Below are positions 1 through 10,600 of a stretch of 64,000 nucleotides of DNA, one piece after another. The DNA lies in assembly GCA_000818945.1 (NCBI GenBank), contig KN805394.1, positions 17,688 through 81,687 of the forward strand, written 5' to 3'. Each line of letters opens with the position of its first letter. The stretch's first letter is position 1. Position numbers and translations under genes: made by a program. The notes under the pieces were generated by a model. It did no database searches. It saw only the letters and a program-made list of their open reading frames with translations, and was not told the DNA's origin. The DNA is from Schizochytrium sp. CCTCC M209059 (lineage: Eukaryota; Sar; Bigyra; Thraustochytrida; Thraustochytriidae).

Positions 1-15
1 TTGCTCTTGCATCAG

Positions 16-42
16 CTGCTGCTGCTGCTGCTGCTGCTGCTG
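16..42. repeat. (CTG)9 triplet repeat
   Basis: Nine uninterrupted CTG units lie close to the left edge. They would encode poly-Leu on the plus strand or poly-Gln on the minus strand. The flanking reading frames do not let me assign it to a gene: the minus-strand Gln frame meets a stop within about 60 bases upstream. Confidence 0.9.
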
Positions 43-182
43 CCGTCCGAAGAGTTGGTCGCGAGTCTGATGCCCGGATTGCCAGGATCCCTAGCGACGG
101 AGTTGCCGCAACTGTCGAGAGCGCTGCTCTCGCTCCAGTGTAGACCTGCGTTGCCGCCGAAGAGGAGGGGAGGGGTGGGGGG

Positions 183-239
183 NNNNNNNNNNNNNNNNNN
201 NNNNNNNNNNNNNNNNNNNNNNNNNNNNNNNNNNNNNNN
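183..239. other. Assembly gap (57 N)
   Basis: A run of 57 undetermined bases follows a G-rich stretch (GAGGGGAGGGGTGGGGGG). Reading frames that cross it are not interpretable. Confidence 0.99.
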
Positions 240-478
240 GAGCGAGCGCCAGATTCTCTTCTCCTCTTGTACGAGTCTTCAAGCCAGAAGCAAAAGCAGC
301 GGCAGCAGTTGCATGCAGCCTTCAACGCGGGTGTCGAGCGCGAGCGAGATGGGTCTATGTGGCAATGGCAATAAAAGGAGGACAACAAGTAGAAGACTGC
401 ACGAGATCGTTGAATAGGATGAGGACGAGGAGGAGGGGAAACAACATCAACAGCAGCAATAAGGTCAGAATGCGAACA

Positions 479-603
479 GGATGCAAACAAGATCTCGTTC
501 GAGTAAGTAGCCAGCCAGTCAGCCCGGCTTTCTTCTCTTGACGGCAGCAAGCCCTTGGCCTCTGCGATTGGTTAAGCAAGCATCAATGGAGTCTCCAATA
601 CAC
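479..603. repeat. Direct repeat, copy A
   Basis: A segment of about 125 bases that recurs at 693-817 with scattered substitutions. Shared landmarks are GTTCGAGTAAG, AGCCAGCCAGTCAG, GGCAGCAAGCCCTT and AAGCAAGCATCAAT. No reading frame is conserved between the two copies, so I treat it as non-coding. Confidence 0.8.
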
Positions 604-692
604 GGGCCTCGATGACTGTGAGTTGTACGCACGTATACTACTACTGTACACAGAGCATGACTGATGAAGTCTTGCTGGCAAAAATCGGCTCA

Positions 693-817
693 GGATGCGA
701 ACAGGATCCCGTTCGAGTAAGCAGCCAGCCAGTCAGGCCAGCCTTCTTCTCTCGGCGGCAGCAAGCCCTTAGCCTCTGCAATCGGTCAAGCAAGCATCAA
801 TAGAGTCTCCAACGCAC
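693..817. repeat. Direct repeat, copy B
   Basis: Second copy of the 479-603 segment. Together with the AGGCCT-rich palindromic stretch at 825-884 it fills the approach to the cation-exchanger gene. No other gene is visible in 1-1097. The last part holds (CG)n at about 941-957 and (ACGC)n at about 1022-1046. Confidence 0.8.
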
Positions 818-824
818 GTGGCCG

Positions 825-884
825 TACTAGGCCTAGTAGGCTGAGGCCCTAGGCCTACTACTCATAGGCCTGTACCTGCCTGTA
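825..884. repeat. AGGCCT-rich palindromic stretch
   Basis: Several nested palindromes built on AGGCCT/CCTAGG (for example TAGGCCTA) lie in 60 bases. The same TAGGCCTAG word directly overlaps the stop codons of the genes ending at 13414 and 25828 and recurs near 24645. It may be a genome-specific non-coding word. No function can be read from it. Confidence 0.6.
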
Positions 885-1097
885 CCGTGAAGCCCTGATG
901 GTGGCAAAAAAGATAGATCCCTGCGCGACGGGTTGAACTCACGCGCGCGCGCGCGCGTTTCTCTTGACGGTAAAACCGCCGCGCTTCCTGCCTTGCGCCA
1001 ACTCACTCCCCCGTCCGCCCGACGCACGCACGCACGCACGCACGCTCGCTCGCCCGGCGCGCGCCAAGGCGGAGTCGTCCGCCTCGGGCACGGCACC

Positions 1098-2993
1098 ATG
1101 GGCGAGACGCTGAGCAAGCTCTTCGTGCCCCTGCACAGCCTGCCAGGTCTGTACGATCTGCCGGATCAGTGCTTAGAGCCACATACACTCGATCCAACGT
1201 TCGGAGGCATCGTGCAGCTCATGTTTCTTGGCCTCGTGTATGGCTTCGTCCTGTACCAAGCAAGCAACATGATCGCCGACGGCAGCGAACTGCTCCTTCT
1301 GTTGCCTGAGGTGGCTCCCATTGTTGGCAGCGTTGTTATCCCTGTCCTCGGCGCGCTGCCTGACTCGGCCGTCATCCTTTTCTCCGGCCTGGGCGATATT
1401 CATGAGGCCAAAGAGCAGCTTCAGGTCGGCGTGGGGGCGCTCGCTGGATCAACCATCATGCTCCTCACCATTCCTTGGACGCTCTCCATCGTGGCAGGGC
1501 GTGTAAGCATTTCCAAGTCCTCGGGACGCTGCTGCTATGCCAAGCCAGCGAATGCGCCCGCGTCATGGAAAAAACTTCGCGGCGACGAAAAGAACCCCTG
1601 GCGAAACACGGGCGTCGAGGCCGACGCCCAGGCGATGCGCAGCGGAGCGCGCAATATTGGCTTGACAGCCATTTCGTATCTGATCATCCAGGGCGCCGCC
1701 TTTGCTTATAAGCGAGGAGACGACCCAGAGGCAGGCCTTGCCGCGCACGAAAAGGTCTTTGCGGCCATTGGGCTCATCCTCTGCACTGCTTTGTTTTTGC
1801 GCTATCTGTACAAGCAGGTGCGCGGATCCAAAGACGACAAGGTTCTGCAAAACATTGTCGATGACAAGCGTGCCTACGCGCTCAAGTCAGGCATGCTCAG
1901 TCTTCAAGGTGCTTTTTTTAACACGCTCAGCAGCGAGTTTGGGAACTCGCAGCAGTCGGGGCTGCTCGAGTCTCAGCATCGCAAACAGCGCTTCGAAAGC
2001 GTCGTGCGCAAGTTCTTTCGCCAGTACGATGTCAACGGTGACGACAGCATTGACGCCCACGAGCTCCAGCTCCTGCTTGCCGACCTTCACATTCAGCACA
2101 CCAAGGAAAACCTCAACAATTTCATGAACGAGATGGACACGGATGGCGACGGCAAGATTCATTTTACCGAATTCCTCGATAGTATGATCAAGCTCGTCAA
2201 GCCCAAGGGAAGCGATGCCGTGGCGCAAAATACCTCTCGATATGGCTCGAATGGGTCCACTGTTCGTAGCGATGTTGCAGACGAACAACTCGACGAGCTC
2301 ATGGAGCATCACGTCAACAACTCGCCGTCTGCTGTCCGCCGCAACATCGAAAGCCAGCGTGGCCAGCTTGAGAGGGCCATGTCCAGTTCGGCCGAGCGCA
2401 ATGGTGATCAAGAGGCTCAGTCAGGCGATGGCGACAACGCCGATAATGACGAAGAGGAGGAGGAGGAGGAGGTACCCGAGGACCTCGCGGACCTGCCTCC
2501 AGAAAAGCAGCGTCGCATCATCATTTTTCGCTCGTTTCGACTCATGATTACTGGCACCGTGCTGGTGTTGCTCTTCAGTGACGCCATGGTCGACGTCATG
2601 GGTCAAATGGGCAAGGTGCTTGGTATTTCCTCCTTTTACATTTCTTTCATTCTAGCGCCTTTGGCCTCCAACGCGTCTGAGTTCATTGCCTCCTACTCGT
2701 ATGCGCTCAAAAAGACATCCAAGACTGTCACAATCTCTCTCACTTCGCTCACGGGAGCAGCCATCATGAACAACACGCTTTGTCTCGGCGTTTTTCTGGC
2801 CCTCGTCTACTTTCGGGGCCTTGCCTGGGAGTTCTCTGCCGAGACCATTTCCATTCTCTTTGTTGAGTCCTGCATGATTTTCGTCGCGTACCAGCGGGTC
2901 CAAACCTTGCGCATGGCCGTCTTTGTCTTTTCCCTCTTCCCACTCTCGCTCGTCATCGTCTACGTTCTCGAGAACGTTTTTGGCCTCGATTGA
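1098..2993 (+). CDS. Na+/Ca2+ exchanger-like antiporter with two EF-hands
   Basis: This 631-residue membrane protein is probably a cation/Ca2+ antiporter. An N-terminal hydrophobic block (about residues 32-135) carries the first exchanger repeat, with an acidic LPDS motif and the following GxxALAGST segment. A soluble middle holds two canonical EF-hand loops, DVNGDDSIDAHE near residue 311 and DTDGDGKIHFTE near residue 347. An acidic linker (EEEEEEE) follows, then a second hydrophobic block with the second repeat motif (ASNASEFIASYS). Two exchanger halves separated by EF-hands match the plant NCL/EF-hand CAX arrangement, which suggests Ca2+-gated transport across the plasma or an internal membrane. 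I chose the ATG at 1098 (context CACCATGG). The frame stays open upstream to 933, but that part starts at TTG and is low-complexity. Confidence 0.85.
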   Translation: MGETLSKLFVPLHSLPGLYDLPDQCLEPHTLDPTFGGIVQLMFLGLVYGFVLYQASNMIADGSELLLLLPEVAPIVGSVVIPVLGALPDSAVILFSGLGDIHEAKEQLQVGVGALAGSTIMLLTIPWTLSIVAGRVSISKSSGRCCYAKPANAPASWKKLRGDEKNPWRNTGVEADAQAMRSGARNIGLTAISYLIIQGAAFAYKRGDDPEAGLAAHEKVFAAIGLILCTALFLRYLYKQVRGSKDDKVLQNIVDDKRAYALKSGMLSLQGAFFNTLSSEFGNSQQSGLLESQHRKQRFESVVRKFFRQYDVNGDDSIDAHELQLLLADLHIQHTKENLNNFMNEMDTDGDGKIHFTEFLDSMIKLVKPKGSDAVAQNTSRYGSNGSTVRSDVADEQLDELMEHHVNNSPSAVRRNIESQRGQLERAMSSSAERNGDQEAQSGDGDNADNDEEEEEEEVPEDLADLPPEKQRRIIIFRSFRLMITGTVLVLLFSDAMVDVMGQMGKVLGISSFYISFILAPLASNASEFIASYSYALKKTSKTVTISLTSLTGAAIMNNTLCLGVFLALVYFRGLAWEFSAETISILFVESCMIFVAYQRVQTLRMAVFVFSLFPLSLVIVYVLENVFGLD

Positions 2994-3285
2994 TTGTTAG
3001 TGCTAAAATATTTTTTTTCAACTCTCTGCCAGCCTTGGTGGTTTTGGTCTATACCTACGTGGTGGCGATAGGGATATTTTGGTGACGAGCCTCTGTCGTC
3101 ACTCCTAGCGCTCTTGCAACACCTTGTGGATTCGTGCCTTGCTGCTATACACTGTGAACGATTGCTCTTGGAAATCTTTTGTCGAACCATTGGGATTGTG
3201 TCGATCAATCAAATAGATCAGATCAATCAAATCGACTTTCCTTGCAAAGAGCGCGAGCCAGATCCTTGGCACAAGCGCAAAAAGC

Positions 3286-6200
3286 ATGGACGCCGGCGCA
3301 GGGCGCCCTCCGCTGGCGCCAGCGCTTGCCATCATCACGGGCGACGAAAGTGCGCCTGGGTCGGCAGAGTCGAGCCCATCAGGTCGAAGATCAACCCTCT
3401 CTGGAGCGAGGTTCACGAGACCAGCTTCGGCGCTGCGAAAGCGCGTCGCGAGCTCGAGCAGCCTGAGCAGCGCCGGATCGGAAGGCTCGCCGTCTTCACA
3501 GGCCCGGAGCACCCAGGGCCGACCCCGGCGCAGATCCTCGCTAAGCGTTATCAGAAACAAACACCCGGAGAGCAACGGCACCAATTGGTGGGAAGAGAAC
3601 GAGGCCCTTCTGCTGCATAAGTTGCAACGCGATGTCTTCCGGGCCCGAAACGAACAGGCCGTCTTTGTTACCAAGGTCTTCAAGATCAAAAAGGGCCTCA
3701 AAGACCGCGACGACCTCAAGAAGCAATTGCTCGTCATTTGCAAGTCGACCGCGACAAATAAGCGGGCCGACATTCTCGTTCACGTCGTCACGCTCAAGAC
3801 GTGGTCAATTCGATCCTCCAACTCGTTACCGTCACTACGCGTCGTAGACGGCGCGCCAGCGATTCCCTTTAGCTCGCTCTTTGACGATTCGAGCCTCACC
3901 CTCAAGCTCGAGTTCCATGGCAAAACGTTCAAAACCAAGCTCTACATGCTGGCCAAGTCACTGGGCGATAAGAGCATCACCCAATACACGCTGTTGGAAC
4001 TTTGCCGCAGATACTTTGGTTTTGCACCCAGCATGGTGGGGGTCAACATTTCCGAGCTTCAGCTCTTGGCAACGGATGAACGCTACTTGAATCGTTGCGC
4101 ACTCTTCAACGAAAGTCGCACCAGTGCGCGAGACCTTGATTCCCCTTCAAATAGCTCCTCGGGCCGCCCTGCACCTGCGCGCGGGCTACCGGGTGCCGAA
4201 GGCGACGTCTCTGGCGACCTTCGAGGCAACGGAAATGATCGCCTCGAAAGCGACGATGACGATGATGACGGGGACCCCAACGAAGACATTGACGAAAGGT
4301 CGCTTGGCGATGGTAGCCACCCTGGTGGTGGGGGCCATCGAGGGTCGTCGAGATCGCGTCGCAAGAGTGACGATGAGGACGAAGCCCCACCGGTGGAGCT
4401 CCTCAATGTAGCTGAACAGGAGGAACTTTTGCAGATTCTCGAGGCAGAAGGCCTCACAAGCGTCACCTCTGGAAAATTATCCGAGACATTGCATGCCCGA
4501 ATTCATGCACTCGAGGAAGAAACGGGGAGCACGATGCGGCAGTGGGAGAACCGAGGTGACAATACAGACTATGTGAGCGACAATGCGGCGTCCCAGGACC
4601 CGGTCGGGCTCTTTGACCCGATCGCTGTTCTTGTGGATCAACTCGAGCGCGTTCACGACGAGCTCAGCGACATGGATGCATGGATGGCCAATTACAATAT
4701 GGAGCTCAACACCATGCGCAAGGACATTCATAAAATTGAACACGAAAACAATAGGCTTCAAGTCCAGGCTCGCAACCACGAGAGCTTGCGTTTGCATTTG
4801 GCGACCTTGCTCTCTCGCTACGCAGTAAGCCCGAGCGCAATCGAGGTGATTGACAATCTCGACATCATTCTGCGCCAAGATGCCTTGGGAGAGGTCGAGA
4901 AAGGCGCACAACCAGCCGAGGGTAAAGAGCCTGCCCTCGTGCGATTGAGCAAAACAGCGACGGAGCTGAGCCTTGCTGCTGCTGGCCAGGCTCATTTGCG
5001 CCATCTTCCTGCGCACGAACGCAACGCCAACAGTTATTCCAACAAGGACGCGCACTTTGCCGAGGAGCCTTACCTGCGAGCTATCAACCAGCGCGTCGCA
5101 GAGCTGCATGATCAAGTCGAGCGCTTCTGTAGCTACGTGCACTTTTTCATCTCGAATCGCATCCGGAGCAACGCAGACATCTTTAGACAAACCATCGCCT
5201 CCATATCTTCATCGCATGCGTCGCAGCTGCCGTGCATTGCCCGCCAGGATGCAATGCATCGCACTATGGCCCCTTACCGAACACTCATTGGCGCTTTGCA
5301 AGAACTTCAAGACGGCGGATTTGAGAGCGTTGTCCAAGTTTACGTGAGCGACATGGGCGAGGCCTACGGCGACGTTGTTCGCAATTTCAACAACGTCATG
5401 AGCAAGCTTGCCTTTTCAGGCTCGAATGAACGTTTTGCCGCTGCGCACCGTCTCGCGCTTCAAACCTCGGAAGAAGCCCGCATAGGTGATCACATGAGCG
5501 AGCGCCAGCTCTCCGAAGCGATTGCGCAAAAGGTAGTATCCACGGTCTTTGCTCCTCGACAAGAGGAGCTCTCCCTCTCTCGCGCTTTCGCACACTCGCT
5601 GGAACAGATCGTGCCCATGGTCATGGACGAGCAGGACTTTCTAGGGTCAGCATTTTACAGTATCAACGAGGAGTCAGGCAAAGATTCGTCTTCTGCGGGA
5701 CAGAATAATAGTGTTGAATTCTTTGGCGGTCGCATGACGAGCGACGAGGCCGTCCGTCAGCGGAATGCAACTCTCGACAAAATATTTATCGGGAAAGCTG
5801 ACCTCATGACTGGCCTCGCGTCGTTCATACAGCAGGCTCACGCGCAGCGCGACATTGTGCAAATTTTGCTCATGCTTGCCGAAATTGAGGCCGTTGTGCT
5901 CGAGTACGGAAAGCGTTCCAAGTTCATTCGCGGAATCTTATTGGATGCTCCCAGCGGTCTACGACCCCAGCTCGAGAACGCCCTTCGGGCCTGGGTCGAC
6001 GAGCAACGGGCCTGGGTCTCTGCTGCGCGCTCAAATGAGCTCACGTCGCAGCCTGGCATTCTCGGAGGCCTTCTCAAGCTCCCACGTCTCATCGATATGG
6101 TCACCGCGCTGTGGGACGAAAGCGCAGCGCGGCAGCGGAGCATCTGCCCGCGAGCAACGTACGACTCGCATTCGACAAAATTTGGGCAGAACGCCATTGG

Positions 6201-6765
6201 CAATGGTCTCGAGCAACTTACAACAACTGTGTTGCAGACTGTCGAACGCTTGTGCGTTGCCAGTCACGGAGCTGCTGACCGTCTCCGTATTGAGAACTTT
6301 CACTTTGCCATCGAGACGCTTCCATATCGCGGTGGCACTGCGCTGCAGCGCGTAGTCCTTGACGCTCGCAAAGAATTCGAATCTTCGCTGGAGCGTCTTG
6401 TCCTCGTCTTGCTTAAGACGAATCTCTCTGGTCTCTTTGATTTTGTTCAAGAGGTAGATGATCTGCTGGAAACTTGCGACATCTCGCAACTCGTTTATCA
6501 TCGCCCCCGCGCCATTCTCGCGGCCGTGCTCCAGGAAAACTCCGAGACGCGCTTGCGCAAGGGCCTTGAGGCTGTGCGGAACGCAGCGCATGCGCAGTTC
6601 CCACAGAACCCGCCCGTTTATGCGCTCGTTCTTGCTTCTGCGCGGGACACTCTTTTGCAAACTTACGACCACTACGTCCATCTCGTTACCGAGGGTTATG
6701 GGGACCTTGTCAAACCTACGCGCAGCCAGGTCGAGGACCTTGTCCAGAAAGTACTCGTTGCGTAA
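3286..6765 (+). CDS. SEC3: Exocyst complex subunit Sec3 (EXOC1-like)
   Basis: A 1,159-residue protein. After a Ser/Arg-rich leader, residues about 105-255 resemble the Sec3 PIP2-binding PH domain (start LQRDVFRARNE, end RRYFGF). An acidic low-complexity linker (poly-Asp near residue 325) follows. The strongest signature is near residues 463-500: MDAWMANYN, then MRKDIHKIE and ENNRLQVQ, which is the conserved Sec3 coiled coil. The remaining 650 residues are helical, as expected for the exocyst CorEx/CATCHR rods. Sec3 is a spatial landmark that tethers secretory vesicles to the plasma membrane with the other seven exocyst subunits. None of those is in the window. Single exon with an AGCATGG start context. 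A GATC/ATCA-rich microsatellite lies at 3201-3236, just upstream. Confidence 0.88.
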   Translation: MDAGAGRPPLAPALAIITGDESAPGSAESSPSGRRSTLSGARFTRPASALRKRVASSSSLSSAGSEGSPSSQARSTQGRPRRRSSLSVIRNKHPESNGTNWWEENEALLLHKLQRDVFRARNEQAVFVTKVFKIKKGLKDRDDLKKQLLVICKSTATNKRADILVHVVTLKTWSIRSSNSLPSLRVVDGAPAIPFSSLFDDSSLTLKLEFHGKTFKTKLYMLAKSLGDKSITQYTLLELCRRYFGFAPSMVGVNISELQLLATDERYLNRCALFNESRTSARDLDSPSNSSSGRPAPARGLPGAEGDVSGDLRGNGNDRLESDDDDDDGDPNEDIDERSLGDGSHPGGGGHRGSSRSRRKSDDEDEAPPVELLNVAEQEELLQILEAEGLTSVTSGKLSETLHARIHALEEETGSTMRQWENRGDNTDYVSDNAASQDPVGLFDPIAVLVDQLERVHDELSDMDAWMANYNMELNTMRKDIHKIEHENNRLQVQARNHESLRLHLATLLSRYAVSPSAIEVIDNLDIILRQDALGEVEKGAQPAEGKEPALVRLSKTATELSLAAAGQAHLRHLPAHERNANSYSNKDAHFAEEPYLRAINQRVAELHDQVERFCSYVHFFISNRIRSNADIFRQTIASISSSHASQLPCIARQDAMHRTMAPYRTLIGALQELQDGGFESVVQVYVSDMGEAYGDVVRNFNNVMSKLAFSGSNERFAAAHRLALQTSEEARIGDHMSERQLSEAIAQKVVSTVFAPRQEELSLSRAFAHSLEQIVPMVMDEQDFLGSAFYSINEESGKDSSSAGQNNSVEFFGGRMTSDEAVRQRNATLDKIFIGKADLMTGLASFIQQAHAQRDIVQILLMLAEIEAVVLEYGKRSKFIRGILLDAPSGLRPQLENALRAWVDEQRAWVSAARSNELTSQPGILGGLLKLPRLIDMVTALWDESAARQRSICPRATYDSHSTKFGQNAIGNGLEQLTTTVLQTVERLCVASHGAADRLRIENFHFAIETLPYRGGTALQRVVLDARKEFESSLERLVLVLLKTNLSGLFDFVQEVDDLLETCDISQLVYHRPRAILAAVLQENSETRLRKGLEAVRNAAHAQFPQNPPVYALVLASARDTLLQTYDHYVHLVTEGYGDLVKPTRSQVEDLVQKVLVA

Positions 6766-7630
6766 CGCCTCAAGCAGGAGCTTTTGTTTTGTCCCTCGTC
6801 ATAGAAAAATGATGAAGATCGCCCAGCAGTATTCGTTTTTTTGCCTCCAATTTCCGAAATAGGCCAAGGTCTACTTGTGAACGTGAGAGTGCAGCAGAGT
6901 CTGCCGTTTTTCTTTTCTCTTCTTTTTTTATCGTCCAGGCCGCCAGCGCATATACGGCCCTGCCAGATATTTTGTACCAGCGTCTTCTTCTTTGGTTGTT
7001 AGTTTGAAACGCTCGCAATTTGTCCGAAGACCAGGCTCGTTTTTAGAAAGTGAGGTCCCGAAACAACTTTCGGAAGCTAATAGCTTTTGTCCCTCAAGTA
7101 CGACTGGAAGCTCTTATCTTTCTGACTGTGAATGCAGTTGGTAGACCGTCTCGATTGGGGCCGCTGAATAGCACAGCATAAAGCAGGGAACGAAAATAGA
7201 CGACACTACTCCGACCACCGTTCTGTGGGGTGCAGTATATATGAGTAATCGAGCTAGCGCAAGCTCATTGTATGTCCCTAAACTCGTCAGCTTCAGTCAG
7301 CTGCGCTCTGCGCGGGACGCCGAGGCCTTCAAAGGGCCATGGGCGGGCCGGGCCGGGCCGGGCCGCCTGGGCCGCTTGACTCGTAACGGTTACTATTTCC
7401 TCAGTCTGGTATTTGAAATTCAATATAGTCACTTATGTTTCGCAATAGAAGACATGTCGATTTTAATTGACAGGTCCTGAGCCAGAATCGATCGATCGAT
7501 TGATTCCTCAGAACTTCGAGCAGCAAACACGCAATTGGCTGCCGCGCTTGCGAGGTTGTGGTGTGCAGTGAACAATACTGGCGCTGATTCGGTCAGAGAG
7601 CGAGCGACGCCGGATCGCGCCTTTGGCGCG
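6766..7630. other. Intergenic region between SEC3 and the channel gene
   Basis: About 865 bases with no convincing reading frame. It is more AT-rich than the flanking genes and holds a TATA-like TATATATG at 7236-7243, a (GGGCC)n tract at about 7345-7364 and a GATC/GATT repeat at about 7487-7505. It probably contains the SEC3 3' UTR and the promoter and 5' UTR of the next gene. Confidence 0.6.
7236..7243 (+). promoter_or_regulatory. TATA-like element upstream of the channel gene
   Basis: TATATATG lies about 390 bases upstream of the chosen ATG at 7631. The position allows a core promoter with a long 5' UTR. This is inferred from sequence only. Confidence 0.3.
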
Positions 7631-10600
7631 ATGGCAGAGTCGGAGACGCAGAGAGGAACCATGGCGTCGGAAAAGGAGAATGTAGGGACACCCGCTTCTG
7701 GCATGACCTCATACGCGGTTTATATTCTACGTGCATTCGATTTCGGAAACGTCAGTGTCTTAAAAAATAATAAGAAGCTATATTGCAAGGTAGAATACCT
7801 CGGCAATAGCTATCGAATCGAGTCTCAAGCCGCGCCCGTGAATTTCGAGCGAGAGTGGACAAACTGGGTTAGAATCGAGGCTCCAAGTAGTTCGGAAACG
7901 GTTTCTGAGCCAGACAAGCAGGCTCTCGTCGAAACGGGTAAAGACGTTGTTAAGACTGATACGGAGACAAACACGAGCGAAGGCGACGACTCGATTGTCA
8001 AATTCACAATAATCGAAGAGGACGAGGGTGTGTCGTGTATTTCTACGTCTCAATTATCTGGTGTGATTGCAGCCAAAGATCTTTTTGGCTCTCGCCTCAA
8101 ATTTCGTCATTTCAAGCTCGCGCACACAGACGGCTCATATGACAGAGTAGATCTACGTGTTGCGTCAGTTCCCCTCGAATCAGTGCAACTGGAGAGACCG
8201 GCGTCTTTGCGCGTAGACATCTTTGACCATAGCTCTGCTACAAGTTACGAAGTACTCTTTCTCGAAGCGAGCGGCAAACTCCAAAGGTATTACAAGCTCA
8301 ACGAGAACGAGATCAATTGCTTACAGGCCGACAAGATTTGTGCTATGCATATTCGTGGTGAGCCTCCTTACGATATTTTTGAGGAAGTCCCACTTCACAA
8401 TGCTCTAGGTAACAGCTTACCTCACTGGCATGATACGTTGAGGTTTCTTCTTTCTGCTTACGACCCGCGCGAAGTATGTTTGTCAGCCTTGTCTCTGTTC
8501 GAACAACTCGGACGACTCTTTGTCATGGTTCAGAGTCAACTCAACGACGCAAGCAGGAGCATCGTGACAGCGGACACGTCTCGTGATATGCTTCTGCAGC
8601 TTCTATCTTCAGCAGGGACGAGCCTGCAATTCTCCTCAAAGGAGGATGAGAGCTGTTTCCTGAATGGAATCGAGTCAAATGGTATTGGAGGCGTCGACGC
8701 CCAAGCGCTTGCCCAACTATTCAGCGATCTTCACGTCCTTGCTCAGAGCTCTTCTCCAGACACCCAGCCAGGCCACGAAGAAGCACTGCAACGCGTCCTG
8801 GTTAGTCTACTTCTAGCAGTTTTGATCCCAAACCCCGAAAGAAGGGTGCAGACGTCCGCAAGACAGTTCGTGCGCCACTTTATTAGCCAGCAACGACGAG
8901 AACACACTGCATCGCTTGCAAAAGAAGACCAGAAAGCCGACGTAAACCTCGAGTGGGAGCTGGGCGCGTTTAAGCGAATTCTGTCTGAGAACATGTCCGA
9001 AGTCTTGGCTGTACATCGAGTCGTCCACAGTCCAGAATCAAGGTTTGACAGTGCTTATAAGCAAAGAGTCGCGATCGACTCGCGTGGGTCGAAACTACTT
9101 GCAGCTGCTAAACGCGCAGACTTCGAGACGTGTAAGCATCTTCTTCACTCGCACAGCCACGGCAACGATCTCGATGTCAACGCAGATGTTGAATATCATG
9201 AAGAGATCATGTGCTTTTTGATGGCTTCTCTCAAGCGAATTCGGAAGGAACGCAACTATTTTGCGTGGAACTGCCATCCCGAAAAGGAGGGTCATTCTTT
9301 GCGTGCAATGCAGTACGTCCAAGGTGAGCTAGAGGCCGTTCGGAATATACTCAAGAGACTAGTAGAAACTGGGGCCGACCTCAATGCAAGAAGCGTATCA
9401 CAAGAATCTCATTTCGAGGCACTGGTCCGTATGCGCGACAATGAAACGCTCAAGGTTCTTGCTTCCGCGTCCTTGACACCTCGCGCCGTGAGAGCGAATC
9501 TGGGTACGTCGTGGAAATTACTTTTCGAACAATTCAGGGCGCATCAGGATGAGTGCAGTGCAGTGCTTGAAACCTTGCTTGGGGTACAGGCAGCTCTCGT
9601 GAGGGCTCAGGTCCCAGATGGATATTGCGAAGCAGTATTTGAGGCCTGTGAAGAACTAGGACATGTGGCAATTAATGAGCTCTTTCGTGCACAGCTTGGC
9701 GACAGTGTCACTGTCAAGATTCTACGAAGGATGTTTCGAAAAGTCCATGGTGAAGATGGGCACACGCAACTCTCGCTATTTTCAGTGCGACAGCGTCAGT
9801 TTTCACGGTACGGGACCTCGTTGCAAGCGGCCTGCAACTACGGCTACATTGAGTGTGTTCGTGAGCTCATCTCGTATGGCGCTGACATCCATACCGTCCC
9901 GCGGAATGGATGTACACCTATGCATATAGCTGTAGGACATCATTTTGTAGAGATTGTACGACTTTTCTGCACGGAAGGTGCACGGCGAGACGACGCTGCG
10001 CTGCTATCATCGGTCGAAAATGGTCAAGTAGAAATCCTTCAGATTCTCCACAGCCACTGGCCGGAGGCTGCCAATCCGTATCGCGGAGAACTCGATCGGA
10101 CCCTTTTGCACATTGCCTGCGAGAGGCAAGGCTCCAGAGAGGACAAAATTGTCCCTGCGCTTATACAAATGGGGGTTTCTGTGAATGAGGTGGACGTGAT
10201 TGGGCGCACGGCCTTGCACAATGCTACATCTATGGGCAATCTCAGTGCGGTTCGCTGTCTGATGGAGGCTGGCGCAGACGACACATTGCCGACGCGCCTT
10301 GAGGGAAGTACAATCATTCACGAAGCAGCCAAGAAAGGCCGCATTAGCGTTCTCCAATTTCTCTTGCAAAACGCAAGTGGCGAGACGGTAGACGCTCTTG
10401 ACAGACGAGGTCGCACACCAGTCTGCTATGCGTTTGATCGTCGAAAGTACCTTGAAATGGCTCTCTTCTGTCTCTTTGAATCCGTAAAATGTGCAAGCCA
10501 CAAAGCGATCCGCAACATGAGCTTTACAGGAGAAATTAAAACCTTTGCGAGCCTGATCGAGCAGCGCTACAGCAGTCCGCATCGTTCAAAACAGGAGAAG

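Noticed and set aside
933..1097. N-terminal extension of the cation exchanger
   Set aside because: The frame begins at TTG and encodes Arg/His repeats made by the (ACGC)n microsatellite; the ATG at 1098 has a strong context.
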